A program made the position numbers and the translations under genes. Below the pieces are notes generated by a model. The model made no database searches. It was not told where the DNA came from and saw only the letters and a list, made by a program, of their open reading frames with translations. A stretch of DNA of 64,000 nucleotides, taken from assembly GCF_021560035.1 (NCBI RefSeq), contig NZ_CP074373.1, positions 3,716,001 through 3,780,000 of the forward strand. The letters run 5' to 3'. Source of the stretch: Virgibacillus sp. NKC19-16. Lineage in GTDB: Bacteria; Bacillota; Bacilli; Bacillales; Amphibacillaceae. Shown in pieces: positions 54,704 through 63,982 of the stretch (the stretch's first letter is position 1; each line of letters opens with the position of its first letter).

Positions 54704-55480
54704 TTAATTTGCGCCAAATCCACCATCAACGCGATATTCCGCCCCGGTAATAAATTCACTTTCATCTGAAGCTAAAAATAATACTAGGTTTGCAATATTT
54801 TTCGAGTCAGCATAATGTCCTAAAGGAATGCTTTTTATATATTCTCCTTCTATCTGTTCCTCTTCATTCCCTCTTAGTGCGCTTTGACCTTGATGTATAG
54901 TTTCCATCATATTTCCTGAAACGGGAGATGGGTGTATTGAGTTAACTCGAACGCTATTTTCTGCTACTTCTAAAGCAGCTGTTTTGGTTAATCCGACAAC
55001 TGCATGCTTAGATGTTGCATATGGTGCCATATTTGCGCTTCCTCTTAATCCATCTACTGAGGACGTGTTAATAATGCTTCCGTGCTGTTGTTTTTTCATC
55101 ACTGGAATAACATATTTCATGCCGAGAAATATTCCAGTAGCATTAATAGACATTACCTTGTTAAAGTTATCTAATGATTGTTGATCAATTGAACCAACAT
55201 CACCGATGATTCCTGCGTTATTAAAGAAAATATCTACTGAACCAAACTTGTCTACTGTCTGATCAACATAATTTTTTACATCTTCTTCTTTGGTAACATC
55301 TGCTTCGACAATCATAACATTTTCATCAGATAATTCTTTTTGTGCTTGTTCCAACTTAGACTTATCCATATCAACTAACGATACCTTTGCTCCTTCACGC
55401 AGAAAGATTTCTGCTGTTTTTTGTCCTAAGTTCCCAGCACCACCAGTGATTATTGCTACTTTTCCATCCAGTCTTCCCAT
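54704..55480 (-). CDS. Short-chain dehydrogenase/reductase
   Basis: 258 residues: TGGAGNLGQKTA cofactor motif, NNAG, Ser in NTSSVDGLRG, YATSKHAV (YxxxK), HPSPVSGNM and SEFITGAEYRVDGGFGAN. An Asp at the beta2 end (LVDMDKS) favours NAD. A full-length classical SDR; substrate unknown. RBS AAGGAGAGATACATC before ATG 55480. Confidence 0.92.
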   Translation of the reverse strand: MGRLDGKVAIITGGAGNLGQKTAEIFLREGAKVSLVDMDKSKLEQAQKELSDENVMIVEADVTKEEDVKNYVDQTVDKFGSVDIFFNNAGIIGDVGSIDQQSLDNFNKVMSINATGIFLGMKYVIPVMKKQQHGSIINTSSVDGLRGSANMAPYATSKHAVVGLTKTAALEVAENSVRVNSIHPSPVSGNMMETIHQGQSALRGNEEEQIEGEYIKSIPLGHYADSKNIANLVLFLASDESEFITGAEYRVDGGFGAN

Positions 55481-55606
55481 GATGTATCTCTCCTTGTAAT
55501 ATATATTTATGATATATAGGTCTTTTCCCCTAATTATTTAAATTGAAACACTATAAAATTTCCTATAAAGGATATACAAAATAAGCGCCGAAAGTCAATT
55601 GTAGTA

Positions 55607-55969
55607 ATGCCCGGAATGATCAGAGAGCTTTATGAGAATAAGGATGAACTTGGTTTTCTATCCATGGAAAGTTTTTTCGGGCTGCGAACAACTGTGATGA
55701 TTTCCTATTGGCGTTCAAATGAGGAACTGCTGGCTTACGCAAAAGGGCAGAAGCATTTAACGGCATGGAAAAATTTTAATCAAAAGGTGACGGGCACGGA
55801 CGCGGTCGGTATCTACCATGAAACCTACTACGTGCCAGAGGGGAATTATGAATCCATCTACGGAAATATGCCACTTCACGGACTTGGCAAAGCAGCTAAA
55901 CATTTGCCGATTACAGCTGAAACTGTTTCTGCTAAGAAAAGATTGACGTCTAGCACAACAACCAAATGA
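55607..55969 (+). pseudogene. DUF4188 protein, N-terminally truncated
   Basis: 120 codons match the C-terminal three quarters of the DUF4188 family (PGMIRELY, LGFLSMESFFGLRTTVMISY, WKNFNQKVTGTDAVGIYHET, NYESIYGNMP). Full members begin about 40 residues earlier with a KGRFTA...WLPVFLAMPGM segment. Nothing like it precedes here, and ATG 55607 corresponds to the internal Met of AMPGM with no RBS. Likely a 5'-deleted remnant. Confidence 0.75.
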
Positions 55970-56058
55970 ATAATTTAGTTCCCTTTTTAAAAAAGGGGAT
56001 AAAAAGTTAGAGGACCATGTCATTTCAGTTAATTTTCCAAAACTAATCATACTTGGCT

Positions 56059-56805
56059 TTATACATTTGAGCCTAAGGTCAAGCCTCCATCGACAACAAT
56101 TTCTGTTCCAGTGCAATAGGAGCTATCGTCTGAAGCAAGAAAGCTCACTGCTTTAGCAACTTCACTAGGTTGTCCAATTCGTCCTAAGGGAACTGAGTTA
56201 TACTGTTCCTTTGTGTAATTACCATTCGTCGTCATTGACGTTTCAATACCTCCAGGATGGATCATGTTAACTCTAATGCCTGCATCTCCTAACTCGATTG
56301 CTGCTGTTTTTGACATTGATACAACCGCGGATTTTGTTGCAGCATATGCCGAAGAATGCTTAATTGGAGCAAAAGAAGATATGGATACGTTATTAACGAT
56401 AGAACCTTTATGTTGTTGTCTCATATAAGGTATGACAGTCTTCATGCCCATCATGACTCCAATTAAATTCACATTTAGCATATCTTGAAGATCGGCAACT
56501 GATGTTTGTTCCAGTGGGCTTCTTTTTAATATACCGGCGTTATTAACTAAAACATCTATTTTTCCTTCTTTGTCAATAATTGTTCGAACAGCATTAATCC
56601 AGTCATCTTCATTTGTTACATCAAGTTTAACTGGAAAGACATTCATCCCATCTAAATCGTTAACAGCATACTCGGCATCTTTATATTTTCGAGCTGCAAT
56701 TGCAACTGTTGCTCCACAAACTGCAAGGTGTTTTGCTATAGCTTTACCTTGGCCTCGGTTAGCTCCAGTAATAAGAATAACTTTTTCGTTTAAATCGTTA
56801 GTCAT
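56059..56805 (-). CDS. Short-chain dehydrogenase/reductase
   Basis: 248 residues: [12 protein letters not shown] cofactor motif, NNAG, Ser in [18 protein letters not shown] (YxxxK), [10 protein letters not shown] and [24 protein letters not shown] at the beta2 end suggests NADP. RBS CGAGGAGCCTTAT. Fourth SDR within 5 kb; the four are not in one operon. Confidence 0.92.
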   Translation of the reverse strand: MTNDLNEKVILITGANRGQGKAIAKHLAVCGATVAIAARKYKDAEYAVNDLDGMNVFPVKLDVTNEDDWINAVRTIIDKEGKIDVLVNNAGILKRSPLEQTSVADLQDMLNVNLIGVMMGMKTVIPYMRQQHKGSIVNNVSISSFAPIKHSSAYAATKSAVVSMSKTAAIELGDAGIRVNMIHPGGIETSMTTNGNYTKEQYNSVPLGRIGQPSEVAKAVSFLASDDSSYCTGTEIVVDGGLTLGSNV

Positions 56806-56923
56806 ATAAGGCTCCTCGTATATTTTTTGTTAATCAACTAAGTTTATCCGAGTATAGAATAAATCTCGATTATGTTCAATCCATTCTGCAAAACCGCTCT
56901 TGCTGAGTAACTTAGGCCTTTTT

Positions 56924-58444
56924 TCACTCATCAAACTCATGCCCAGCCAGCGCATTACCAATCGCATCTTCAATATCCTCTACCGAATCATCCAGATGAT
57001 TATTAATCATTACAGAGAACACCAACCTTTCCCCATCTGCAGCTGTAACATAACCAGAAAGCGTTGATACTCCAGTCAACGAACCGGTCTTGGCCATTAC
57101 ATTTCCTTTTGCTGGCCCTTCTGTCATCCGGTAGCGCAATGTACCTCCAGCAAACCGCTCAGCGTCTCCCGCTACTGGGAGGGAATATTCAAATGCCGGG
57201 AACCAATCTTTATCCTGAATCGCATATAGCATTTGCGATAGATCATTCGCAGGGATCATATTTTTATGCGACATTCCCGATCCGTCGCGAAGCATGATCG
57301 TGTCCGTGTCCACGCCGAACTCAGCCACTGTATCTTCAATAACTTCAAGTCCTTTATCCCAGCTTCCTTCACCATGGACAACTTTACCCATTTCCTTTGT
57401 CAAAACTTCCCCGTGCCCGTTATTGCTCAGTTTCATGAACGGGATGAACAGATCCTCTATCGGCATGGATTTTTTAGATGTTACGATTGTTGCATCTACA
57501 GGCGGAACACCCGCCTTAAACGCCGGGTCACCCGTAAATGTAATGCCTTTTTCTTCTAAGGATTTTTTGAAAACGTCTAGCGCATATCCGGTAGGCTCCC
57601 AAACAGACGCCCAAGACCTGAAGTCCGATCCACCTGCTGGCATTTCTCCTTCAACAATGATGTTATTCGAACCATGCTCCCGTTCGATAGAAATATCCTT
57701 ATCCTCTGTTTCTGAAACCATCTCCGTGTTGTTTACAATCGTGACATAATCTGTCTCAGGGGTAACACGCACCTTAGCCTGCTCACCGTCTGCAGCGCTT
57801 ACTTCAACAATCACCGTTCCTGCATCATAGTCTTCATCCGGCGAAAGGGTGAGTGCGGAGACTTGCGCACCTGTGTAAAAAGGCTCATCCGACCAATTCA
57901 GATCCTGAGAAAGGCGGACGTCATCATACCAGCTATCATCCGCAATCACATTTCCTTTTATTTTATGAATCCCTTGATCCTTCAAATCCTTTGCAAATTG
58001 ACCCAGGTCTTCTTTTAACAGCGTTGGATCTCCTTTTCCTTTCAGATACACATTGCCTTGCAGGACGTTTCCTCTTAGCGTCCCGTCCGTCAATACTTCC
58101 GTTGAAAATTGATAATCCTTTCCGAGTATCTCCATCGCTGCTGCACCTGTTAACAATTTCATATTAGAAGCTGGATGCAGTCGGGTGTCCCCATTACGAG
58201 AGTAGAGAACTTCTCCTGTGTCTGCTTCCCGGATACTCACCCCGGTCACCGCTCCATCCAGACGCTCATCATTCAGAATAGCCCTCATTTTTTCTTCCAA
58301 TGTTCCCGTTGCATTGATTTCATCTGCAGATTCTTCGGATGCTGCTAGAAATAGGCCCTCTTCCTGATTCATGAATGGAATGACTGCCAGCATTGCAATC
58401 AGGAAAAATAAAAGCCACTTTTTTATGTGATTTTTCGAATTCAT
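56924..58444 (-). CDS. dacB: D-alanyl-D-alanine carboxypeptidase/endopeptidase (PBP4, S13)
   Basis: 506 residues, secreted or membrane-anchored (signal: KWLLFFLIAMLAVIPFM). The penicillin-binding motifs are all present: SxxK in PASNMKLLTGA near residue 92, SxN in KLSNNGHGE near 341 and KTG in MAKTGSLTG near 451. It trims or cleaves peptidoglycan cross-links. Monocistronic; RBS AAAAGGATGTGACA. Confidence 0.94.
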   Translation of the reverse strand: MNSKNHIKKWLLFFLIAMLAVIPFMNQEEGLFLAASEESADEINATGTLEEKMRAILNDERLDGAVTGVSIREADTGEVLYSRNGDTRLHPASNMKLLTGAAAMEILGKDYQFSTEVLTDGTLRGNVLQGNVYLKGKGDPTLLKEDLGQFAKDLKDQGIHKIKGNVIADDSWYDDVRLSQDLNWSDEPFYTGAQVSALTLSPDEDYDAGTVIVEVSAADGEQAKVRVTPETDYVTIVNNTEMVSETEDKDISIEREHGSNNIIVEGEMPAGGSDFRSWASVWEPTGYALDVFKKSLEEKGITFTGDPAFKAGVPPVDATIVTSKKSMPIEDLFIPFMKLSNNGHGEVLTKEMGKVVHGEGSWDKGLEVIEDTVAEFGVDTDTIMLRDGSGMSHKNMIPANDLSQMLYAIQDKDWFPAFEYSLPVAGDAERFAGGTLRYRMTEGPAKGNVMAKTGSLTGVSTLSGYVTAADGERLVFSVMINNHLDDSVEDIEDAIGNALAGHEFDE

Positions 58445-58630
58445 ACGCTTGTCACATCCTTTTTCATATAAAAGGTTACAATAGAAATCGCTCTATTACT
58501 CATTTTAGAATGGTAGGATCTGGTTGAGGTGGCTCCGTGTACCTACATGTTTTATACATTACTTCCTCGGGTACCATTATTATGTAGATAATTTCAGGCA
58601 AATATAGATTCTATCAAAGGAGTGTTACAG

Positions 58631-58990
58631 ATGGATCAAGTTTTATTTGTGCAAACAGGTACAGGTATTGACGTGCATGGGCAAAACATTACAAAGGCAG
58701 CTACTCGCGCGGTGGAGAATGCGATTTGGTATAACTCCATGCCGGGCATTGAAAAATCCCTTCCCGAGCAAAAACTTGAAAACATGAAGGTGACCGTCAA
58801 ACTTGCACTGCCACTCGACCGTGAAAAGCTGGACACGGCAAAAATAAAAGGAGCCATTCCATATGGCACGGTTGACGTCGAGCTGACAGAAGGCGGAATG
58901 GCAACATCGAGCGGGATTATTTTAGAAGATAAAAATGATGACAATGATTTGATGTATATCGTTAATGCTGCTGTTGAAGTTGGTTATTGA
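58631..58990 (+). CDS. Lin0512-family conserved protein
   Basis: 119 residues: VLFVQTGTGIDVHGQNITKA, NAIWYNSMPGIE and VELTEGGMATSSGIILED match the Lin0512 family of Firmicutes and others, whose function is unknown. ATG 58631 follows AAAGGAGTG by 6 nt. The own terminator follows at once. Confidence 0.88.
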   Translation: MDQVLFVQTGTGIDVHGQNITKAATRAVENAIWYNSMPGIEKSLPEQKLENMKVTVKLALPLDREKLDTAKIKGAIPYGTVDVELTEGGMATSSGIILEDKNDDNDLMYIVNAAVEVGY

Positions 58991-58996
58991 TCGACA

Positions 58997-59024
58997 GAAG
59001 CCTCTCTACATTAAGAGAGGCTTC
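58997..59024 (+). terminator. Terminator of the Lin0512 gene
   Basis: GAAGCCTCTC and GAGAGGCTTC arms with an AT-rich tail. Confidence 0.85.
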
Positions 59025-59064
59025 ATTATATTATATTCCTTAAGACGAGCGAGCATTCATTTTT

Positions 59065-60234
59065 CTATAAATTTTCCAAGAATAACCGGATGACATCTGC
59101 TCCACCAATAAAGGTTCCCAGCGAACTTCCGAGATTCGCCAAAACGACGACAAGCAGAATTCGGGTCACCTTATTATTCCAAAATCCTTTTACACTAAAA
59201 ACATCCTCGGTCAGATTTTCAAAATCCCGGACATTCGGGCGTTTGATATAGGCCTGCATGAGTCCTGCAAACCACCCAGCTGCAATTAGTGGGTTTAAAG
59301 AAGTTATCGGTGCCGCAATAAATGCCGTAAGAATGGTAATCGGGTGTCCTAAGGCCGCAGCCGCTCCAATTGCAGAAAGAGACCCATTCCAGATCACCCA
59401 GCTAATGGACTGCTGAATTCCCGCAGATGGATTTGCGTAAAATGTATACGCGATAATTGCCAGTATGATAATCGGAATAGACCAGGCAATGATTTTAGGT
59501 GCGTTTGATTTAGGCGGAACTTGAGATAAGCGTTTTAAATCATGGTCGTTATGGATTTCTTCTTTAATGCCAGGTACATGCGCCGCTCCCAGGACAGCAA
59601 CGATTTTATTACCCGGTGCTTCTTTGATTTTCTGGGATAAAAATTGATCCCGCTCATCGATTAGCGGTTTTTTCAGTCTTGGAAAGCTTTGCGTAAATTC
59701 ATGAAGCATCGCATTGAGCGTGTCTTCTGATTTCATTTTCTCCAGGTCCGCTTCAGAAATTGTTTCTTTACTGAAAATCCCGCCGATGACCTGCATGAGA
59801 AGCAAAGCCTTTCCTTTGAGACCAATATTACGCCACACCCGGGAAAAGGTGGTTTGAATGTTTCTGTCAGCCAGAACCAAATCTGCGCCAGTTTCCTTCG
59901 CTGAGTCAATCCCTTGAATCATTTCCTGACCGGGGCTGATGCCAAATTGCTTGGCCATCCGGTTTTGAAAAGAGGATATAGCAAGGTTCATGAGAAGTAA
60001 TGTTGCTTTCTTTTCGCGAATCACCTTAAAAATATCCATGTCCTTCCACTTGTTTCCCTCTACGATAGAGTTATACCTGCCTTGATCCAGTTCAATACAA
60101 ACAGAATCCGGATTTTCAGCCTCAATAACTTCCTTCACCTCTTCAGCACTAGTTTTAGAAACATGCGCCGTCCCAATAAGTATAAATTCCCTATCATCTA
60201 TATGAATTCGAGTAACATTTTCTTCACTCATGCA
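59065..60234 (-). CDS. TraB/PrgY family membrane protein
   Basis: 389 residues. A TraB/GumN-like domain has the GxxH box LIGTAHVSKTSAEEV and the Glu box VCIELDQGRYNS, then FGISPGQEMIQGI and VAVLGAAHVPGI. At least four membrane helices follow at the C-terminus. PrgY in Enterococcus reduces pheromone activity; family members are thought to be metalloproteases, but the role outside plasmids is unknown. ATG 60234 follows GGAAGGTACTGC; the longer frame to 60270 lacks an RBS. Confidence 0.88.
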   Translation of the reverse strand, partial: CMSEENVTRIHIDDREFILIGTAHVSKTSAEEVKEVIEAENPDSVCIELDQGRYNSIVEGNKWKDMDIFKVIREKKATLLLMNLAISSFQNRMAKQFGISPGQEMIQGIDSAKETGADLVLADRNIQTTFSRVWRNIGLKGKALLLMQVIGGIFSKETISEADLEKMKSEDTLNAMLHEFTQSFPRLKKPLIDERDQFLSQKIKEAPGNKIVAVLGAAHVPGIKEEIHNDHDLKRLSQVPPKSNAPKIIAWSIPIIILAIIAYTFYANPSAGIQQSISWVIWNGSLSAIGAAAALGHPITILTAFIAAPITSLNPLIAAGWFAGLMQAYIKRPNVRDFENLTEDVFSVKGFWNNKVTRILLVVVLANLGSSLGTFIGGADVIRLFLENL

Positions 60235-60320
60235 GTACCTTCCTAACGAATAAGAGTTATTTTTATCCATTATACCATATGAATGATAGCTGTCACGCCT
60301 AGTAATCTATTCCCCGAACA

Positions 60321-60421
60321 GTGCCTGTCACCACCCGTAATTTGTCGGATTTTGTCAACTGTGATTAGCAGGGCTCCCATGTTATATTGTGCCTTAACAA
60401 CAATTCGGGTGGTGACAGGCG
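60321..60421. repeat. Inverted repeat CCTGTCACCACCCG with TTTTGTC motifs
   Basis: Arms GCCTGTCACCACCCG and CGGGTGGTGACAGGC enclose about 70 bp. The motif ATTTTGTC or close variants occurs four times in and beside the element (to about 60447). No gene lies in 60235-60588. Its composition differs from the 42-45 kb palindromic repeat. Confidence 0.75.
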
Positions 60422-60588
60422 CGCCCCGCATTTTGTCATATTTTGTCGAAGAGGGTAAGGTCGGGTTCTTTTTATTATTATCGTTGAAAGTGTCAAAAAA
60501 GGGGTATTGTTTTAGAAAATTTTCTTATTTTTTGGGCTTTTTTTGTGGTATGATTAAGGTACAAATTAGCTGGAAGGTGGGACCCTTA

Positions 60589-61155
60589 ATGGGCTTGGTT
60601 GAGGTTGATGAGGAATTATACTTGAGACTGTTTGAGATAGGGGATGCAGAGGACCTATTTCGGATGATCGATGATTCAAGGGATTATTTACGCGAGTGGC
60701 TTTCCTGGGTGGACAATACAAAAACAGTGGATGATTCCCGCGGCTTCATTGAGCATACATTACGGACTTATGAAGCAGAAAGCGAATTTACTGCTGGCAT
60801 ATTTTATCAAGGGAAACTTGTCGGTACTGCTGGTTTTAACAGCTTTGATTGGACGAATAAAGTTGGATACATCGGCTATTGGCTTGCGGAGGGCTACCAA
60901 GGAAAAGGCATTATGAGCAGCGTTTGCCGCGCCCTGATATCTTTTGCTTTCTATGAACTGCAACTTAATAAAGTGGCCATCCGTGCAGCCTGTGAAAATA
61001 AGAAGAGCAGAGCAATCCCCGAGCGACTTGGGTTTGCAAAAGAAGGGGAAATCCGCCAGGCAGAGTGGCTGTATGATCATTATGTGGATTATGTGGTTTA
61101 TGGGATGCTTGCGCATGAGTGGGAAAGGAGCAGATTTGTTAAAGGAGGTAACTAA
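60589..61155 (+). CDS. RimJ/RimL-type GNAT N-acetyltransferase
   Basis: 188 residues: LRLFEIGDAEDLFRMIDDSR at the start, the acetyl-CoA site GYWLAEGYQGKGIMSSVCRA and the C-terminal NKVAIRAACENKKSRAIPER then LGF. Closest in layout to B. subtilis YdaF/RimL-like ribosomal-protein serine acetyltransferases. ATG 60589 follows GGAAGGTGGGA. The prpF-like gene starts 4 nt after its stop and uses an RBS within its end, so they form an operon. Confidence 0.9.
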   Translation: MGLVEVDEELYLRLFEIGDAEDLFRMIDDSRDYLREWLSWVDNTKTVDDSRGFIEHTLRTYEAESEFTAGIFYQGKLVGTAGFNSFDWTNKVGYIGYWLAEGYQGKGIMSSVCRALISFAFYELQLNKVAIRAACENKKSRAIPERLGFAKEGEIRQAEWLYDHYVDYVVYGMLAHEWERSRFVKGGN

Positions 61156-61159
61156 GAAC

Positions 61160-62320
61160 ATGGGCGATTGGGGAGAACAAATAAAGATTCCAGCAGTTTA
61201 TATGCGGGGCGGAACAAGCAAGGGAGTCTTTTTTCTGCAAGATGATTTACCTTCTGATCCAGCAATACGAGATAAAGTATTATTGCGCATTCTGGGAAGT
61301 CCAGATCCTTATGGACAGCAGATCGACGGGATGGGAGGTGCAACTTCAAGTACTAGTAAGGTAGTGATTTTAAGCAAAAGTGAACGGTCGGGATGTGATG
61401 TAGATTATTTATTCGGGCAGGTATCCATTGGGCAATCGCTGATAGACTGGAGCGGCAACTGTGGGAATCTTACTTCGGCCGTTGGTCCATTTGCAATACA
61501 TAGAGGTCTGGTAGAAGCTCCGAAGAACGGAATGGCTACAGTTAATATCTGGCAGGGGAATATCGGCAAAAAAATCATAGCTCATGTTCCAGTAAAGAAT
61601 GAAAAAGTAGAAGAGCTGGGGGATTTCGAGCTTGACGGGGTAACTTTTCAAGCAGCAGAAATAAATTTGGAATTTCTTGATCCTAGTGCCGATGGCGGTG
61701 TGTTTCCTACAGGGAACCCAGTAGATAGCCTTCATGTCCCTGGTATAGGCGCAGTGGAAGCGACTTTAATTAATGCTGGGAATCCAGCTGTATTCGTGTC
61801 AGCATCATCGTTGGGGATTAGAGGAACGGAGCTGCAAGAGGATATAAATAGTAATGCAGAATTACTGAACCGTTTTGAGGCCATACGTGCTCACAGTGCA
61901 GTCATTATGGGTTTAGAGGACAGCCTGGAAGATGCTAAAAGGCGTCAGCACACACCGAAAATTGCATTTTTTGAAGAAGCAAAGCGTTACACCACTTCTG
62001 CTGGAAAAAAAGTTTATTGGAATGACATTGATATTTTGGCACGAATTCTTTCAATGGGCAAACTACATCACGCCATGACCGGTACAGGTGCAGTAGCAAT
62101 TGCAGCCGCGGCTTCGATACCGGGAACTATTGTCAGCAAGATTTTAGGTGGCGCTATGTCAGAACTTCGCTTTGGTCACCCATCTGGTACTTTAACTGTT
62201 GGTGCGGAAGCTGCAGACGAAGAAACTGGATGGACTGTAAAAAAAGTTGTTATGAGCCGTAGTGCAAGAAGATTAATGGAGGGGTCTGTTCTAGTACCCG
62301 ATTTTGTTAACCTTACCTAG
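61160..62320 (+). CDS. PrpF-family protein (2-methylaconitate isomerase-like)
   Basis: 386 residues: YMRGGTSKGVFF near the N-terminus with the conserved Lys, QIDGMGGATSSTSKV, DWSGNCGNLTSAVGPFAI with the conserved Cys and the C-terminal FGHPSGTLTVGAE. PrpF isomerises 2-methylaconitate in the AcnD-dependent methylcitrate cycle. Here it is not near prpB/C/acnD, so the substrate may differ. RBS AAAGGAGGTAACTAAG. Confidence 0.9.
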   Translation: MGDWGEQIKIPAVYMRGGTSKGVFFLQDDLPSDPAIRDKVLLRILGSPDPYGQQIDGMGGATSSTSKVVILSKSERSGCDVDYLFGQVSIGQSLIDWSGNCGNLTSAVGPFAIHRGLVEAPKNGMATVNIWQGNIGKKIIAHVPVKNEKVEELGDFELDGVTFQAAEINLEFLDPSADGGVFPTGNPVDSLHVPGIGAVEATLINAGNPAVFVSASSLGIRGTELQEDINSNAELLNRFEAIRAHSAVIMGLEDSLEDAKRRQHTPKIAFFEEAKRYTTSAGKKVYWNDIDILARILSMGKLHHAMTGTGAVAIAAAASIPGTIVSKILGGAMSELRFGHPSGTLTVGAEAADEETGWTVKKVVMSRSARRLMEGSVLVPDFVNLT

Positions 62321-62349
62321 TAAATGAAGTCTTTATTTTTCAAACGAGG

Positions 62350-62461
62350 AAATAACTGGTGTTGTAGATATTGCTAAGTTAGTCTCATTCTTAGCGAGTG
62401 ATGATTCTTCCTATATAACTGGCTCAAACATCTTTATTGATGGAGGTCTACTAGTAGAATA
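62350..62461 (+). pseudogene. SDR C-terminal remnant
   Basis: [20 protein letters not shown] then SYITGSNIFIDGGLLVE and stop: the conserved last 35-37 residues of an SDR with no body upstream. It immediately follows the prpF-like gene. 62462-62865 shows nothing else. Confidence 0.85.
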
Positions 62462-62865
62462 GTTTCTTGCTTTAATTAATGTACAATGTATAGAAAGAAG
62501 CCGGAACAAAAGTGTTATAGTCAAAGAAAAATCCGAACTAGATTCAGGCATTCTTTATTTAGAATTCGAGTCAGTTTGGGTTTTTCTCTTTTCCTTATCA
62601 CGCAATCATTCATCTTTAGCACTGAGAGTTTTAGTTATGTCCCAGACTCTTATAGTGGGATTTACACCAATAAATCATGTATACCTTAATTATTCTTCCT
62701 CAGGAAATTTCCTTCCCTTCACATGCCTACACGTCGTCTGGATCTTTTGGAAGTCCTTTAATCCGTTTCCGGTCCTCCAAAAACAAATTTCGTTTTCTTC
62801 TAAAAATAATCCTAAAATCCGCTCATTTGTCACAACCAATTATTTTTTGTCTAGCCAATTAGAAT

Positions 62866-62892
62866 GTTTACACTCACCTTATAAATGGAATA
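62866..62892 (+). promoter_or_regulatory. Possible SigB promoter
   Basis: GTTTAC, 15 nt, GGAATA compares with the SigB consensus GTTTWW-N13-15-GGGWAW, one mismatch in the -10. It lies 28 nt before the SDR start. The downstream product is of the general-stress type. Confidence 0.4.
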
Positions 62893-62919
62893 ATAAAAGA
62901 AACAAGGAGGTACATACAT

Positions 62920-63786
62920 ATGGATCCTAGAAATATGCAAAAGGGGAGCACCCCCCGTCAACGCCAGGGCAAGCAGCCTGGTATCGAGTCAAAAATGCAA
63001 CCAAGGCCTCATCAGCCTACTGAATATATAGGGACAGGTAAATTAAGAGGGAGATCAGCTCTTATCACAGGAGGTGACAGCGGAATCGGTCGTGCTGTAG
63101 CCATTCTTTATGCCAAAGAAGGGGCCAATGTCGCGATTTCGTACTTGGATGAGCATGAAGATGCAGAGGAAACGAAACAGCTGGTAGAAGCTGAAGGGGG
63201 AAAATGCCTCTTGCTCCCAGGAGATATTAAAGAAGAGTCACATTGCCAGGATTTAGTTGAAAAAACGGTGACTGAATTTGGCAGTATTAATATTCTCGTC
63301 AACAATGCGGCGATTCAATACGTTCGTAATGATGTGCTCGAGATATCATCCGAGCAGTTTGAGGAAGTTTTCCGGACGAATTTCTTTTCCCAGTTCTATT
63401 TAACAAAAGCTGCTGTCCGCCACATGCAGTCAGGCGATTCGATTATTAGCACCTCTTCGATTAACGCATACCGCGGAAACCCGATCTTCATGGATTATTC
63501 CGCAACCAAAGGGGCGATCACCTCCTTTACGCGCAGTATCGCCCAAAGCCTTGCCAGCAAAGGTATTCGTGCCAACACTGTCGCTCCAGGCCCAGTGTGG
63601 ACACCACTTATCCCTTCTTCTTTTGATGAAGACGGTGTTGAAAATTTTGGCCAAAACTCTCTAATGGGACGCCCGGGACAGCCATCCGAACATGCATGGC
63701 CTTATGTCATGCTTGCTTCTGATGAATCATCTTATATGACCGGGCAAGCGATTCATATCAACGGTGGGTCTTGGACGTCATCCTAA
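62920..63786 (+). CDS. General-stress-type SDR oxidoreductase (YdaD/YhdF-like)
   Basis: 288 residues. An extra 40-residue polar N-terminal arm (PRQRQGKQPGIESKMQPRPH) precedes a classical SDR: ALITGGDSGIGRAVA, NNAAIQ, Ser in ISTSSINAYRG, YSATKGAI (YxxxK), APGPVWTPLIPSSF and SYMTGQAIHINGGSW. This matches the long stress SDR group that includes B. subtilis YdaD/YhdF. RBS ACAAGGAGGTACATAC. Terminator downstream. Confidence 0.93.
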   Translation: MDPRNMQKGSTPRQRQGKQPGIESKMQPRPHQPTEYIGTGKLRGRSALITGGDSGIGRAVAILYAKEGANVAISYLDEHEDAEETKQLVEAEGGKCLLLPGDIKEESHCQDLVEKTVTEFGSINILVNNAAIQYVRNDVLEISSEQFEEVFRTNFFSQFYLTKAAVRHMQSGDSIISTSSINAYRGNPIFMDYSATKGAITSFTRSIAQSLASKGIRANTVAPGPVWTPLIPSSFDEDGVENFGQNSLMGRPGQPSEHAWPYVMLASDESSYMTGQAIHINGGSWTSS

Positions 63787-63801
63787 ATATTCGATAATGA
63801 G

Positions 63802-63841
63802 CAGAGTGTGGGATCCCTTTCTCCCGCACTCTGCATTTTTA
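63802..63841 (+). terminator. Terminator of the stress SDR gene
   Basis: GCAGAGTGTGGGA and TCCCGCACTCTGC arms followed by ATTTTTA. Confidence 0.9.
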
Positions 63842-63982
63842 TGTTCTAAACATTATATATAATAGGAGCCCATACTTTAGATTCTAAAATCTATCATTCT
63901 TATCATATCTCTGTTCTCTCCCTTTCCAAGTTGTGGTACTATTAAATTATTCATTTTATTCTATCAGGGAGTGAAGAAATCT

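Noticed and set aside
60283-60588. N-terminal extension of the acetyltransferase
   Set aside because: It runs through the inverted repeat and lacks an RBS, whereas ATG 60589 has a strong one and gives the normal family length.
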